Assembly (NCBI GenBank): GCA_023614405.1
Contig: CM042686.1
Coordinates: 469,496,740 to 469,560,739 of the forward strand
DNA from: Avena insularis
Taxonomy: Eukaryota; Streptophyta; Magnoliopsida; Poales; Poaceae
DNA length: 64,000 bases
Direction of reading: 5' to 3'
In this document: piece by piece, positions 24,946 to 35,999 of the stretch
Position numbering within the stretch: the first letter of the stretch is position 1
Layout: each line of letters opens with the position of its first letter
Translations under genes and position numbers: made by a program
Notes under the pieces: generated by a model
Databases searched by the model: none
What the model was told of the DNA's origin: nothing
The model's input: only the letters and a program-made list of their open reading frames with translations

Positions 24946-25108
24946 AGTCAAGGACATCTTCACAAGGGGAGTCCCTCATAACCAATCTCTTTACTTTGTT
25001 GTTTTTGTTTTTCTTAGTTTCTTTTTGCTTTGTTTGCTTGTTTTGTTATTCAAAAACACAAAAAAATTTAGTTCTACTAGTTTGCTTTCTTATTTGAAAA
25101 CCCAAAAA

Positions 25109-27034
25109 ATGACTACCCTTGAAAACACTAAGTTGTGTGACTTCACTACAACCAACAGCAATGATTTTATGAGCACACCTATTGCTCCACATGTGGCTGA
25201 AAATACTTTCTTTGAGATAAAACCTACTTTGCTCAATCTTGTTATGAGAGAACAATTTTCTGGTATTGGTAATGAAGATGCTGCTTCTCATCTAAATAAC
25301 TTTGTTGAACTTTGTCAGATGCAAAAGCATAGGGATATAGATGGTGATATTATTAAGCTGAAATTGTTTCCTTTCTCTTTGAGAGGAAAATCTAAAGAAT
25401 GGTTGAATTCCTTAACTAGGAATAGTATTGATTCTTGGACTAAATGCAAAGATGCTTTCATTGGAAAATACTATCCTCCCGCTAAGATTATATCTATGAG
25501 AAGTGAAATAATGAAGTTTAAACAACTTGATAATGAGCATGTTTCTCAAGCTTGGGAAAGAATGAAATCTTTGGTAAAGAATTGTCCCACTCATGGACTG
25601 ACTGCTTGGATGATCATCCAAACTTTTTATGCAAGATTGAACTATTCTTCAAGGAACCTATTGGATTCTGCTCCTGGAGGTACCTTTATGACCATCACTT
25701 TGGGTGCTGCAAGAAAACTTCTGGACAATATGATGGTTAATTATTCTGAATGGCATACTGAGAGAGCTCCACAAGGTAGGAAGGTAAATTCTGTTGAGGA
25801 AACCTCCTCCTTGAGTGATAAGATTTCTATTATTATGTCTATGCATGTTAATGGGAAATCCCATATTGACCCAAATAATGTTCCTTTAGCCTCCTTGGTT
25901 GCTCAAGAAGAGCAAGTTGATGTGAACTTCATAAGAAATAACAATTTTGGCAACAATGCTTATAGGAACAATTTTGGTAACAACAATTATAAGCCATATC
26001 CTCCCAACAATGGTAATGCTTATGAAAATTCTTACAACAATAATAAGAGTGCTCCCTCTGAACTTGAAGTTATGCTTAAAGACTTTATTAGTAAGCAAAC
26101 TGCTTTCAATAAAACTATTGAGGAAAAACTCTCTAATGCTGAAAGAAATATAGCATCTTTGGCTGAAGCTCAATCTACTTTGAATAAAATGGCTGCTAAA
26201 CCTGAAACTAATGACAATCCCTTTGCAGCTACCAATGCTATACAAGTAAGAATTGATGAAAAATGTTAGACTATTAGCTGAATTACATGCTAAGTGGGAA
26301 AGAGAAGATGAAATTTCTAGAAACATTAGTGTTTCTACTATCACCACCACTAGTGTTGAGGCTAGTAATAGTTTTACTACTTTAGATGATAAATGTGACT
26401 TTGATCTCGATGGTTGTAATATCTCTGAAGTTATTAAGTTCCTACAAAAGCTTGCTAAAAGTCCTAATGCTAGTGCTATGAACATGGCCTTCACTAAACA
26501 CATTACTGATGCTCTCATAAAGATTAAAGAAGAAAGATTAAACATAAAGCTTCTATTCCTATAAAACAAGAAGATGGTTGGGAACCTATCATTAATATGA
26601 AAGTGAATGACTTTGATTTAAAAGCTTTATGTGATCTTGATAGTAGTGTTTCTATTATGCCTAGAAGGATTTATGATATGCTGGATTTGCCTCCTCTTGA
26701 AGATTGTTATTTGAATGTCCCACTTGATGATAATGATAAAAAGAAACTCATGGGGAGTCTTAATGATGTTCTTATTATGGTTAACAATTCCTATGTCCCC
26801 ATTGATTTCTCTGTTTTGGATGTTGAATACAATGCTTCTTGTCCAATTACTTTGGGAAGACCTTTTCTTATAACTATTGGTGCCATCATTGATATGAAAG
26901 AAGGCACCATTAAATATCAACTCCCACTCAAGAAAGGTATAGAACACTTCCCTAAAAAGAGAGAAAAGATTTCTTTTGCTTCTCCTATGAAAATAAAATT
27001 TGGTCTTAATGCTTCTTCATTTGAGAACACTTGA
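25109..27034 (+). pseudogene. Athila-type gag-protease, broken
   Basis: I choose the start at 25109 (MTTLENTKLCDFTTTNSNDF) because the open frame upstream runs back into the LTR. Residues about 50-230 hold the retrotransposon gag domain (PF03732-like), including FPFSLRGKSKEWLNSL and AWERMKSLVKNCPTHGL. An Asn-rich segment (25930-26060) stands where other gags have a zinc knuckle; no CCHC motif is visible. A frameshift near 26255 moves the gag C-terminus (26256-26564) to another frame. A second near 26545 leads into the protease part (to 27034). The aspartic-protease motif reads LCDLDSSVSIMP, where related elements have D-x-G-A-S, so the active-site Gly is replaced by Asp. Late motifs (LGRPFL, IDMKEG) are kept. 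Product would be capsid plus protease; dead as it stands. Confidence 0.85.
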
Positions 27035-27624
27035 TTCTTTCTTTGCTTCTTATGCCTAACTTAAAGGCGTTAAAGAAAAGTACTTATTGGGAGATAACCC
27101 AAAAAATTTAGATGAGTCTTGGAAGTTATTACTCCAGTAATAACCGCTCCTTATCCTTTTTATTTGCTTTTTGTGCCAAGAGTAACCTCTAATGAGAGAG
27201 AAGTAGTGATTGGGAAAGTTGCTGTCCTGAAACAGATTTTTGTGCTTCACCGTAACCATTCGTGAGAGAGCACTATATGTAGGATTGAGCTGTAATTGTT
27301 TGTAATTATTCCCTAGGTTGTTACCTAACTTTCGTTAGTTCAACACTTTTTGATTTGAGCAACAGAAGGTCTTCAAAAAAAATCGTCTTTACCTACTGGT
27401 CTGTTTTGACAGATTTCTGCCATTTTCTACATTTGCTTCTTGTTGGTTCCTTCTTGAGTTCTTTTGGGGAATTGAGCTTTTTGAGGGAAGTGATTCAGTA
27501 GCTAGTGTTCTAATGGAAGTTTATTTGGTGTTAGAACTGAACCTTAAGACCTTTTATCTTGAGTACACAAATGTTGCTAATAAAGATTGTGTAAAGTTTT
27601 GTATAAAGGAAAATTTTCAGGTGT

Positions 27625-27999
27625 ATGGAAGGAATGAGTAACGATATGAAGGATGGACTAAAGCTCAAGCTTGGGGATGCCATGCGTGTCACCCCAAGAA
27701 ATATCCAAGAAGTACAAGCGTCAAATCTTGGGGATGCCCAAGGCATCCCCTTCTTCAACAATAAAAATCCTAGGTTTCTTCCAAACGCTTCATTTTTATT
27801 GTTTCATGCACAGTTGTGTTGTTCTTGCAGCGGCTTCTTTTTTGTTTTTGTTTTGGTTTTTAGTTTGCTTGGTTTTCTTAGTTTGCTGAATAAATTGGAT
27901 GGACCCCCTCTTTCTTACATTGGTTTGCAAATAGTTTGGTTTGGTTTGGAAAAGAGTAGGAAAGTTCATGCTTATGTGGTTAAAAGAGCTTGTTTTTGA
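27625..27999 (+). other. Short recurring frame with hydrophobic segment
   Basis: A 124-codon frame (starts MEGMSNDMKDGLKLKLGDAM) contains a strongly hydrophobic stretch around residues 75-100 (CSGFFFVFVLVFSLLGFL) and a basic end. The corresponding frame is open for at least about 75 codons in all five copies (A 5223-5564, B 32812-33054, D 59519-59770, F 43654-43911), but lengths differ through frameshifts and a second frame is also open. It may be a small membrane protein, or simply the by-product of a structured, T-rich repeat. I lean to the latter. Confidence 0.3.
27727..27750 (+). repeat. Bistable hairpin in the 3' module (element C copy)
   Basis: GGGGATGCC (27730-27738) pairs with GGCATCCCC (27742-27750) over a CAA loop. 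Alternatively CTTGGG (27727-27732) pairs with CCCAAG (27737-27742) over GATG. The two stems exclude each other. The 9-bp stem is perfect in B (32950-32970), F (43786-43806) and D (59624-59644), and carries two changes in A. Confidence 0.7.
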
Positions 28000-29806
28000 C
28001 TGTGGCCTATGCTTTGTCATGCTATGCTTGATATTGTTTTGTCTTTATGCTTAGTATTCTTTGCTGTAGCATGACTTGTTATAAACAATTGAGATTGCTT
28101 AATGTGCCTTGGATGAATCATGCATTGTTTTAGCATATTAAAGCATAGTATAATGGTATTCTCCTTTGTTGCTTTATTTGGGTTGACTTGGCGCATGCTC
28201 ACACCATGTTATGACTATCTCAAGTCACCATAGACTTTATGATCCTTTAGTTTTCAACGTGTAGTATCACTTTATGCTTTGATCAATGATGTTTTGTTGC
28301 TCTGCATGATTATGGCCATTATTGCTCTCTTAGTTTGTCGCTCCTAGTCTTTTGGTAGCCTCCACAACAAAGTATGAGTTCCACTCATGCATCCAACTCC
28401 CTAAACCAAGTTATTCCAAAGAGTCCACCATACCTACCTACTAGCTTATGCTATTCCAAGTATATTCATGTTTTTGTTTACCTTCCAAATTAAACTTGTT
28501 ATGAGAAAACTAGTGATTAAAGCTCTCATGAACTTGATGGCACACTTTACTTTATTTCCTTTAATAAACTTGAACCATTGTGTCGTCTATGTTGTATATG
28601 CTTGCACTTATTTGTTGGGAATTAGCAGAACCATGCTTTCATGGGGAACGCTTTCAACATTGCACTTGGTACTTGTACCTAATTGATATCATGCTCTTTT
28701 GTATATGGATGTCGTCGGTGTGAAATGAAAGGGGAGCTTGTAAGTCCATGGAGTTATGTATATGTGTTAGAGAAACGCCTGGGCCACTGGTCTAATCCAT
28801 GCTGACATGGTGGAAACCTACAGCGTAACCATAATGAGCTGTCTATGAAGCATTCTTCTTATAAAAAAGAGTCCTATATTGAGAAAAAAAGAGAAAAGAA
28901 AAAAAAGAGATATTATGAAAAGAGGAAAGATAGAAAAAAGCACCATATTCCCATGGTAAATAAGAAGATTGCTGAGATGCTCGTTGTTTGCTTGCCTTGT
29001 CATTTTGATATGGGGATTCTTCCGTATCATCGGGTAAGGGGTACCCCGTTGGCAGTTCTCTATGATACACATGTACTTACGATGACAAGAACTTACCGGT
29101 GACTAAACTTGAGTAGCATGAGGAGAGGCCCTCGTATACAAGGGACATGAGATTTCTAACTTATACTTCGTCAAGCATGTACACCATAGTTTGTTCACTT
29201 TAACCTTAATCACTTCAAGATGCTTATGATAGGGGCAATGAGAGTTGAAAGCTATAAGTACCATAATTTTTGGAAGCTCTTTATGAGACTTGAATCCCTA
29301 CTTCCTTTTATTAAGGCCTTTCTCCCACCATTACATATTGAGTCTCCACCTTCTACCTTTATGCACCTACTTTGAGAGCATAGTGGTCATTCTTAGTTCT
29401 ATGTGCATTGTCCCAAGACTAGTTGATTGATGCATAACTTGATATTCCTTGTTTTAAACTATTTGTATCTAGTCACTCTTATGAACTTTGAAGGTGTCCT
29501 ATGCATTTATGTTTGCTACTCTATTGAGGGACAAGCTGAATACTTTTATGCTATGTTTTCTTTATGTGAAACAAACAAACGTCTTGCAAAGCATTGTTAT
29601 TCATGAATCTTTTGTTTGTGCCTTTTCATGTTGCATCATAGTTTCTTTGCTTATTGCTAGAACTTTGTCTTTCATGTTATGATTGAAGTACTATGATCCC
29701 AGCTTTGAATGTTTTGCAAATACTTTGATCAATTCTTTGATGGTGCATGTGACCTCAAAAATTATTCTTTCTTTTTATCAATTACCTACTCGAGGACGAG
29801 CAGGAG

Positions 29807-29822
29807 TTAAGTTTGGGGATGT
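29807..29822 (+). other. Polypurine tract of element C
   Basis: TTAAGTTTGGGGATGT directly precedes TGATAC of the 3' LTR. It has one C-to-T change relative to the other copies. Confidence 0.85.
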
Positions 29823-31448
29823 TGATACATTGCAAATGTATCTATAATTTTTGATGTTCCATGCTTGGTTTTATCCACTTTCTTGTGTTTTGTTCCAACT
29901 TTGGAGTACTTTTCATATGATTTCTTGGACTAACCTATTAACAAGAGCCACAGTGCCAGATGCCTGTTTTCTGCTGTTTTTGGTTCCAGGAAAGTCAAGA
30001 AATGAATATTCTCGGAATTGGACGGGACAAAAGCCAAATTGCCTATTTTTCTGGATGTCATCAAGTGCCAGAATACGAGACGGAGAGGGGCCAGGGGGCC
30101 ACCACACCACCTGGCCGCGTGGCCAGGCCTGGCCCGCGCCAGGGGGTGGTGTGGCCGCTCCCGGCACCCCCTCGGCCTCCCCTTCCGACTATAAGATGCC
30201 CTCGAGACGTAAACCCTAAGTACCCGATCAAAAATCCACGAAAGAGTCTGTAGCCGCCGTCATCTCCATCCCTAGATCGGGAGGGATCTGAAGCTCTTCC
30301 CGGCACCCTGCCGGAGAGGGGAATTCACCCTGGAGGCCTTCTTCATTACCATGCAAGCCTCTGTTGTGATGCGTGAGTAGTTCATCCTTGGACTACGGAT
30401 CCATGTAGTAGCTAGATGGCTGGTTCTCCTCCTTTGTGCTTTCATGTTTAGATCTTGTGAGCTCCGTTCATGATCAAGATCATCTATTTGTAATTCTGCA
30501 TGTTGTGTTTGCGGGGATTTGATGGATATTGAGATGCTATTTCAGATTGATTATTGATTCTATCATGTCTTTGTTATTTGTGATCTTGCATGCTTTCCGT
30601 TGTTAGCAGCTATCTTGGCCAAGTAGATGCTAGCAACTCCAAGAGTTAGTATTTATGCTCGATAGTGGGTTCATGCCTCTGGTAATATGGGGAAGTGACA
30701 GAAATCTCTAAGGTACTAGATGTGCTGTTGCTACTAGGGAGAAAATGACAATCCTTTGTTCATAGAACAATGGTATTGTTTACTTTACACGCAGTTCGTA
30801 AAGCAATAATCTGTTGCTTGCAACTTAATACTAGAGGGGGTTCGGATGATAACCTGAATGTGGATTATTAGTCATAGATGCAGTTGGATGGCGGTCTATG
30901 TATAATGTTGTAATTCCCAATCAAGTCTCAAAGGAGTCAAGATGATTAGTATATGCATGTTTTGCTTTCTCGGTGTTTGTCAATTGCCCCGCTGTAATTT
31001 GTTCACCCAGCGTGTTATCTATCTAAGGAGAGCCACCTCTAGTGAACTATGGATCCCGGTCCTTTTCTTTACATACAATCTATTAACTGTTTCTGCTTTG
31101 TGTTTACTTTCTGCAAACTTTTACTTCTTTCCATTCGATACGTTTAATCCTTTGTTTTCCGCAAAACACGGTGAGATTGACAACCTCATCGCAAGTTGGG
31201 GACAAAGTTATGTGGTTGTGTTGTGCAGGTCTCCACGTTGCTACTAGCACCGGTAGTGTGCCCTGCCAAGGCTCAGCTAGCAACACCTTTGGGGTGTTTC
31301 CTTGCTCCTACTGGTTCGATTAAACCTTGGTTTCATAACTGAGGGAAACTTGATGCTGTGCTCATCATACCTTCTTCTTGGGGTTCCCAACGAGCTCTAC
31401 ATCGACCATGCACCAGCACTTTTTGGGGCGCCATGCATTGAGCCATCA
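29823..31448 (+). repeat. 3' LTR of element C
   Basis: 1626 bp with the same termini as the 5' LTR, followed immediately by the second AGGAC. Confidence 0.96.
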
Positions 31449-31453
31449 AGGAC

Positions 31454-31530
31454 ACCTGAGTATAAGTTGGAACAAACTATGTCCCTTGAATCTCATGTGA
31501 ACCAACTGAGTGATTAAGGTTAAAGTGAAC
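31454..31530. other. Deletion scar with templated filler in element B
   Basis: Next to the C insertion, about 300 bp present in A and F is missing. In its place is a patchwork of words (AGTATAAGTTGGA, ACAAACTATG, TCCCTTGAAT) that each recur in B's own sequence at 31531-31600. This fits template switching during repair or reverse transcription. Confidence 0.6.
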
Positions 31531-33634
31531 AAACTATGGTGTATATGCTTGACGAAGTATAAGTTGGAAATCTCATGTCCCTTGAATACGAGGGTCGCTC
31601 CTCATGCTACTCAAGTTTAGTTACCGATAAGTTCTTGTCATCGTAAGTACATGTGTATCATATAGAACCGCCAACGGGGCATCCCTTGCCCGATGATACG
31701 GAAGAATCCCCATATCAAAATGACAAGGCAAGCAGACACCGAACATCTCAGCAATCTTCTTATTTACCATGGGAAAATGGTGTTTTTTTCCCTTTCCTCT
31801 TTTCTCATATCTTTTTTTTCTTTTTCTCTTTTTCTCAATATCTGACTCTTTTTTTATAAGAAGAATGCTTCATAGACAGCTCATTATGGTTACGCTGCAG
31901 GTTTCCACCATGATTAGGCATGAATTAGACCAGCGGCCCAGGTGTTTCTCTAACACACATACATAACTCCATGGACTTACAAGCTCCCCTTTCATTTCAC
32001 ACCGACGACATCCATAGACAAAAGATCATGATATCAACTAGGCATAAAGTACAAGTGCAATGTTGAAAGCGTTCCCCATGACAGCATGGTTCTGCTAATC
32101 CCTAACGTATGAGTGCAAGCATATACAACATAGATGACACAATGGTTCAAGTTTATTAGGGGAAAGAAAAGTAAAGTGTGCCATCAAGTTCGTGAGAGCT
32201 TTAATCACTAATTTTCTCATAACAAGTTTAATTATGAAGGTAGATAAAACATGAATATACTTGGAATAGCAAATGCTAATAGGTAGGTATGGTGGACTCT
32301 TTGGAATAACTTGGTTTTAGGAGTTGGATGCATGAGTGGGACTCATACTTGATTACGGAGGCTAGCAAAAGACTGGGAGCGACCAACTAAGAGAGCAATA
32401 ATGGCCATAATCATGCAGAGCGACAAAACATCATTAATTAAAGCATAAAGTGATACTACAAGTTGAAAACTAAAGGATCATAAAGGCTTATGGTGACTTG
32501 GGATAGTCATAACATGGTGTGAGCATGTGCCAAGTCAACCCAAATAAAGCATCAAAGGAGAATACCACAATACCAACGCATGATCCTTCCAAGGCACATT
32601 AAGCAATCTCAATTGTTTATAACAAGTCATGGTACAGCAAAGAATACTAAGCATAAAGCCAAAACAATATCGAGCATGGCATGACAAAGCATAGGCCACA
32701 ATAAAAAACAAGCTCTCTTTCCCACTTAAGCATGAACTTTCCTACTCTTTTCCAATCTAGACCAAACTATTTGAAAACCAATGTATGAAAGAGAGGGTCC
32801 AACCAATTTATTCAGCAAACTAAGAAAACCAAGCAAACAAAAACCAAAACTAAAACGAAAAAGAAGACGCTCCAAGAACAACACAACTGTGCATGAAACA
32901 ATAAAAATGAAGTGTTCGGAAGAAACCTGGGATTTTTATTGATGAAGAAGGGGATGCCTTGGGCATCCCCAAGCTTTGACGCTTGTAATTCTTGGATATT
33001 TCTTGGGGTGACAGGCGTGGCATCCCCAAGCTTGAGCTTTAGTCCATTCTTCATCTCATTACATCATTCTCTCCATACACCTGAATTTTTCCTTCATACA
33101 AAACTTCACACAATCTTTATTAGCAACACTAGTGCACTGAAGATAATAAATCTTTATGTCCAGTTTCAACACCAATAAAACTTCCATTAAAACACAAGTT
33201 ACTGTAGCACTTCTCTGAAAAAGCTCAATTCTCCAAAAGAACTCAAAAAGGAACCAAGAAGAAGCAAATGCAAATAATGGCAGAAATCTGTCAAAACAGA
33301 CCAGCAGGTAAAAACCAATTTTTTCGAAGACCTTCTATTGCTCAGATCGAAAAGTGTTGAACTAACAAAAGTTAGATAACAACCTGGGGTAGAAGCACAA
33401 AAATTAACGCCTCAAAATTACGTACATAGATTTTACACGAATTTTTACGGTGAAGCACAGGAATCTATTTCGGGACAGCAACTTTCCCAATCATTACTTC
33501 TCTCTCATTAGAGGTTACTCTTGGCACAGAAAGCAAATAAAAAGGATAAGGAGCGGTTATAACAGCGGTAGTAACTTCCAAGACTCATCTAAAACTTTTG
33601 GGTTATCTCCCAATAAGTACTTTCTTTAATGCCT

Positions 33635-34438
33635 TTAAGTTAGGCTTGATAGTTTGAGAAGATGCTCACATAAGAAATAAGAATTGAAGTAAAAGAGAGC
33701 ATCAAGAAGCAAATTAAAAGCACATTTAAGTCTAACACACTTCCTATGCATAGGCATCTTGTAAAGAAACAAGTCATAAAAGCACAAGGTAACAAGCATA
33801 GTAAAGCAAAACAAGTGCAACTTCAAGACTTTCAACATAAAGAGGGGAAACTTAATATTGTTGAGATACATAAAACCATGTTTCCCTCTCTCATAATAAC
33901 TTTCAGTAGCATCATGAATAAAATTAACAATATAATAATCACATAAAACATTCTTATCATGAGCCACATGCATAAAAGAATTAATACTCTCCACATAAAA
34001 ATAGTCATTCTTATTAATTATAGTGGGAGCAAAATCAACAAAATAGCTATCATTCTTATTCTCATCACCATAAAGGTCAAATATAGGAGGCATATTGTAA
34101 TCATAATTAATTTTCTACTCAATATTAGGTGGACTAAAAATATCATATTCATCATTGTAATCATCATATATTGGAGGTTTGGTATCATCATAAGCAATAC
34201 AATAGCTATCTTCCAAAGCTGGGGAACTAAAAAGATCATTTTCATCAAAACCAGCTTCCCCAAGCTTAGACTTTTCCATAGCATTAGCAATAATGGTGTT
34301 CAAAGAATTCATACTAACAACATTTCTATTAGCATGCAAATAAAGTACCATAGGTTTTTTAATTTTCTCTTCAAACACTTCATGTCCTAACTCAAGATAA
34401 ATACTATAAACCTCTCTAATTTTGTTGTTGTTTTCCAT
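33635..34438 (-). pseudogene. Acidic ORF in gag position of element B (one nonsense codon)
   Basis: Best-preserved copy: one frame of 268 codons from MENNNKIREVYSIYLELGHE to the end at 33635, broken only by TAG at 34112-34114, where D has a Glu codon and the frame is otherwise continuous. Residues 1-70 are helical-looking; about 75-150 are acidic and Tyr-rich with two PPI(Y/F)D(D/L)Y-type repeats and a FSPP motif; about 150-195 contain MHVAHDKNVLCDYYIVNFIH; the last 70 are hydrophobic (LHLFCFTMLVTLCFYDLFLY, then LLLDALFYFNSYFLC). The hydrophobic end could be membrane-associated. No known domain recognised. It sits directly downstream of LTR and PBS, where gag should be. Confidence 0.75.
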
Positions 34439-34544
34439 TAAGCCTAACTAGTGAAAACAAGAAACAAAAAGACAAAATTGCAGATCTAAAGGAAATAACT
34501 TCGAGCACTCACACCGGAGGATGTGAGTACCTTTTACCTTACCT

Positions 34545-34561
34545 CCCCGGCAACGGCGCCA
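34545..34561 (-). other. Primer binding site of element B (tRNA-Asp)
   Basis: The minus strand gives a perfect 17-base match to the complement of the plant tRNA-Asp 3' end, 10 nt from the LTR. There is a single copy, unlike A and D. Confidence 0.88.
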
Positions 34562-34571
34562 GAAAATAGCT

Positions 34572-35994
34572 TGATGTCTACGCACTTCTATTCTTGTAGA
34601 CAGTTGTTGGGCCTCCAAGTGCAGAGGTTTGTAGAACAGCAGAAAGTTTTCCCTTAAGTGGATCACCCAAGGTTTATCGAACTCAGGGAGGAAGTGGTCA
34701 AAGGTATCCCCTCTCAAGCAACCTTGCAATCAAGATACAAGAAGTCACTTGTGTCCCAACACACCCAATACACTTGTCAGGTGTATAGGTGCACTAGTTC
34801 GGCGAAGAGATAGTGAAATACAAGTGGTATAGATAATTATGAGTGGTAATGGTGATAGAAAATAGCTTGATGGCGTGGAAAAGACTAAAGTAAAACTGAA
34901 ATAAAGATAGAAGCAAGCAAACATGTAATAGATCTAATAGCAAACGGTGTTTTAGTGCTTAGAAACAAGGCCTAGGGATCATACTTTCACTAGTGAACAC
35001 ACTCATATAAATATCTTCTCTTTATGATACTACTCTGAACTACTCTCAGGCTGGACACTCTAATCCATGGAAGGGCTATAACAACACACCTCAAAGTTTG
35101 TCTTCCGCATCTAGATAACCCCACACTGTCACCTTGAGCACTAGATGGTTCAAACAAACACCACAATTTCATAAAGACATCCAACTCCAAATATAACTCA
35201 TAACAAGTATTTGTAATATCTAGCCTAAGTGCCACCATGGTGTGCACTCTGTCACTTTCACACACATGGGGAGAGCAAAGATCTATTAAAGCACTTGAGT
35301 AGCAAGGTAGTTCTACTTGATTACAAAATTCATGATCACAATATGATTATGCATAGAGAGAGAGATGAACACATAGCTACCGATAGAGCCCTTAGCCTCG
35401 AGAGAGAACTACTCACTCCTCATCATGGGAATCAGCAACGGTGATGGAGATGGTGGTGGAGATCGATGGAGATGGCTTCGAGGGCACTTACCCGTCCCGG
35501 CGGGGTGCCGGAACAGAGACTTTCTATCCCCCGAATCTCCCCTTCGGTGGCGGCGGCACTGCAGAACTTTTCGTGGCTGGAGGCTTGATGATCTAGGGTT
35601 TCTGTATCGGGATGATTTTATAGGCGAAGGGGCAAGGTCGGTGGGCAGTCAGGGGGCCCACACCATGCCCTGGCGCGGTCTGGGGGGACCCGCGCCTCGG
35701 GGTGGTTTGGACACCCTGTGCCCCCCCCCCCCTTCGTCTCTCCTTCTGGCTCCGTGAATCTTTCGGAAAAATAACGACTTTGGCTTTTGTCCAGTCCAAT
35801 TCTGAGAATATTCATTTTCTGACTTTCTAGAACCAAAAACAGTAGAAAACAGGCAACTAGCACTCTGGCTCTTGTTAATAGGTTAGTCCAAGAAATCATA
35901 TGAAAAGTACTCCAAAGTTGGAACAAAACATAAGAAAGTAGATAAAAACCTAGCATGGAACATCAAAAATTATGGATACGTTAGCAACGTATCA
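34572..35994 (-). repeat. 5' LTR of element B
   Basis: 1423 bp. It has the same variant terminus (TGATACGTTGCTAACGTATC on the minus strand) as the left LTR. A run of about 12 C residues near 35726 is specific to this copy. Confidence 0.95.
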
Positions 35995-35999
35995 GTCCT

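Larger units (their letters stand above)
27035..29806 (+). other. 3' untranslated module of element C
   Basis: This 2.8-kb region is shared with A, B, D and F. In order it holds GGGAGATAACCC (27090-27101), a hydrophobic-ended short frame with a bistable hairpin (27625-27999), a purine-rich tract (about 28855-28942) and the PPT. It has no domain-bearing coding region. Its conservation across two families with different coding modules suggests cis-acting functions. Confidence 0.7.
23298..31448 (+). mobile_element. Element C: gag-protease-only LTR retrotransposon (Athila-clade gypsy), nested in element B
   Basis: LTRs of 1622 bp (23298-24919) and 1626 bp (29823-31448), perfect AGGAC duplication, tRNA-Asp PBS at 24929 and PPT at 29807-29822. 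The interior carries a broken gag-protease (25109-27034) and then a 2.8-kb untranslated 3' module; reverse transcriptase, RNase H and integrase are absent. The first 250 bp or so of the LTR and the whole 3' module match A, B and D, whereas the LTR 3' half and the coding module are different. By eye the two LTRs differ by roughly a dozen bases in their first 350, so the insertion is not very recent. Confidence 0.95.
21530..35994 (-). mobile_element. Element B: non-autonomous LTR retrotransposon, interrupted by element C
   Basis: LTRs of 1442 bp (21530-22971) and 1423 bp (34572-35994) are flanked by a perfect GTCCT duplication. Its LTR begins TGATACGTTGCTAACGTATC on the minus strand, a variant of the terminus in A, C, D and F, so it is a separate subfamily. 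Own interior is 22972-23297 plus 31454-34571, with element C inserted at AGGAC between them. About 300 bp of its 3' module beside the insertion site is missing and replaced by scrambled sequence. The tRNA-Asp PBS (34545-34561) is perfect and single. The gag-position ORF (33635-34438) is the best preserved of the three copies. No polymerase genes. Confidence 0.93.

Noticed and set aside
24773..25108. In-frame N-terminal extension of C gag into the LTR
   Set aside because: It crosses the LTR end and the PBS. The same LTR sequence is open in the 3' LTR without gag, so translation from there is unlikely; start at 25109 preferred.
35726..35738. Run of C residues
   Set aside because: Could be slippage or a sequencing artefact in one LTR copy; not informative.
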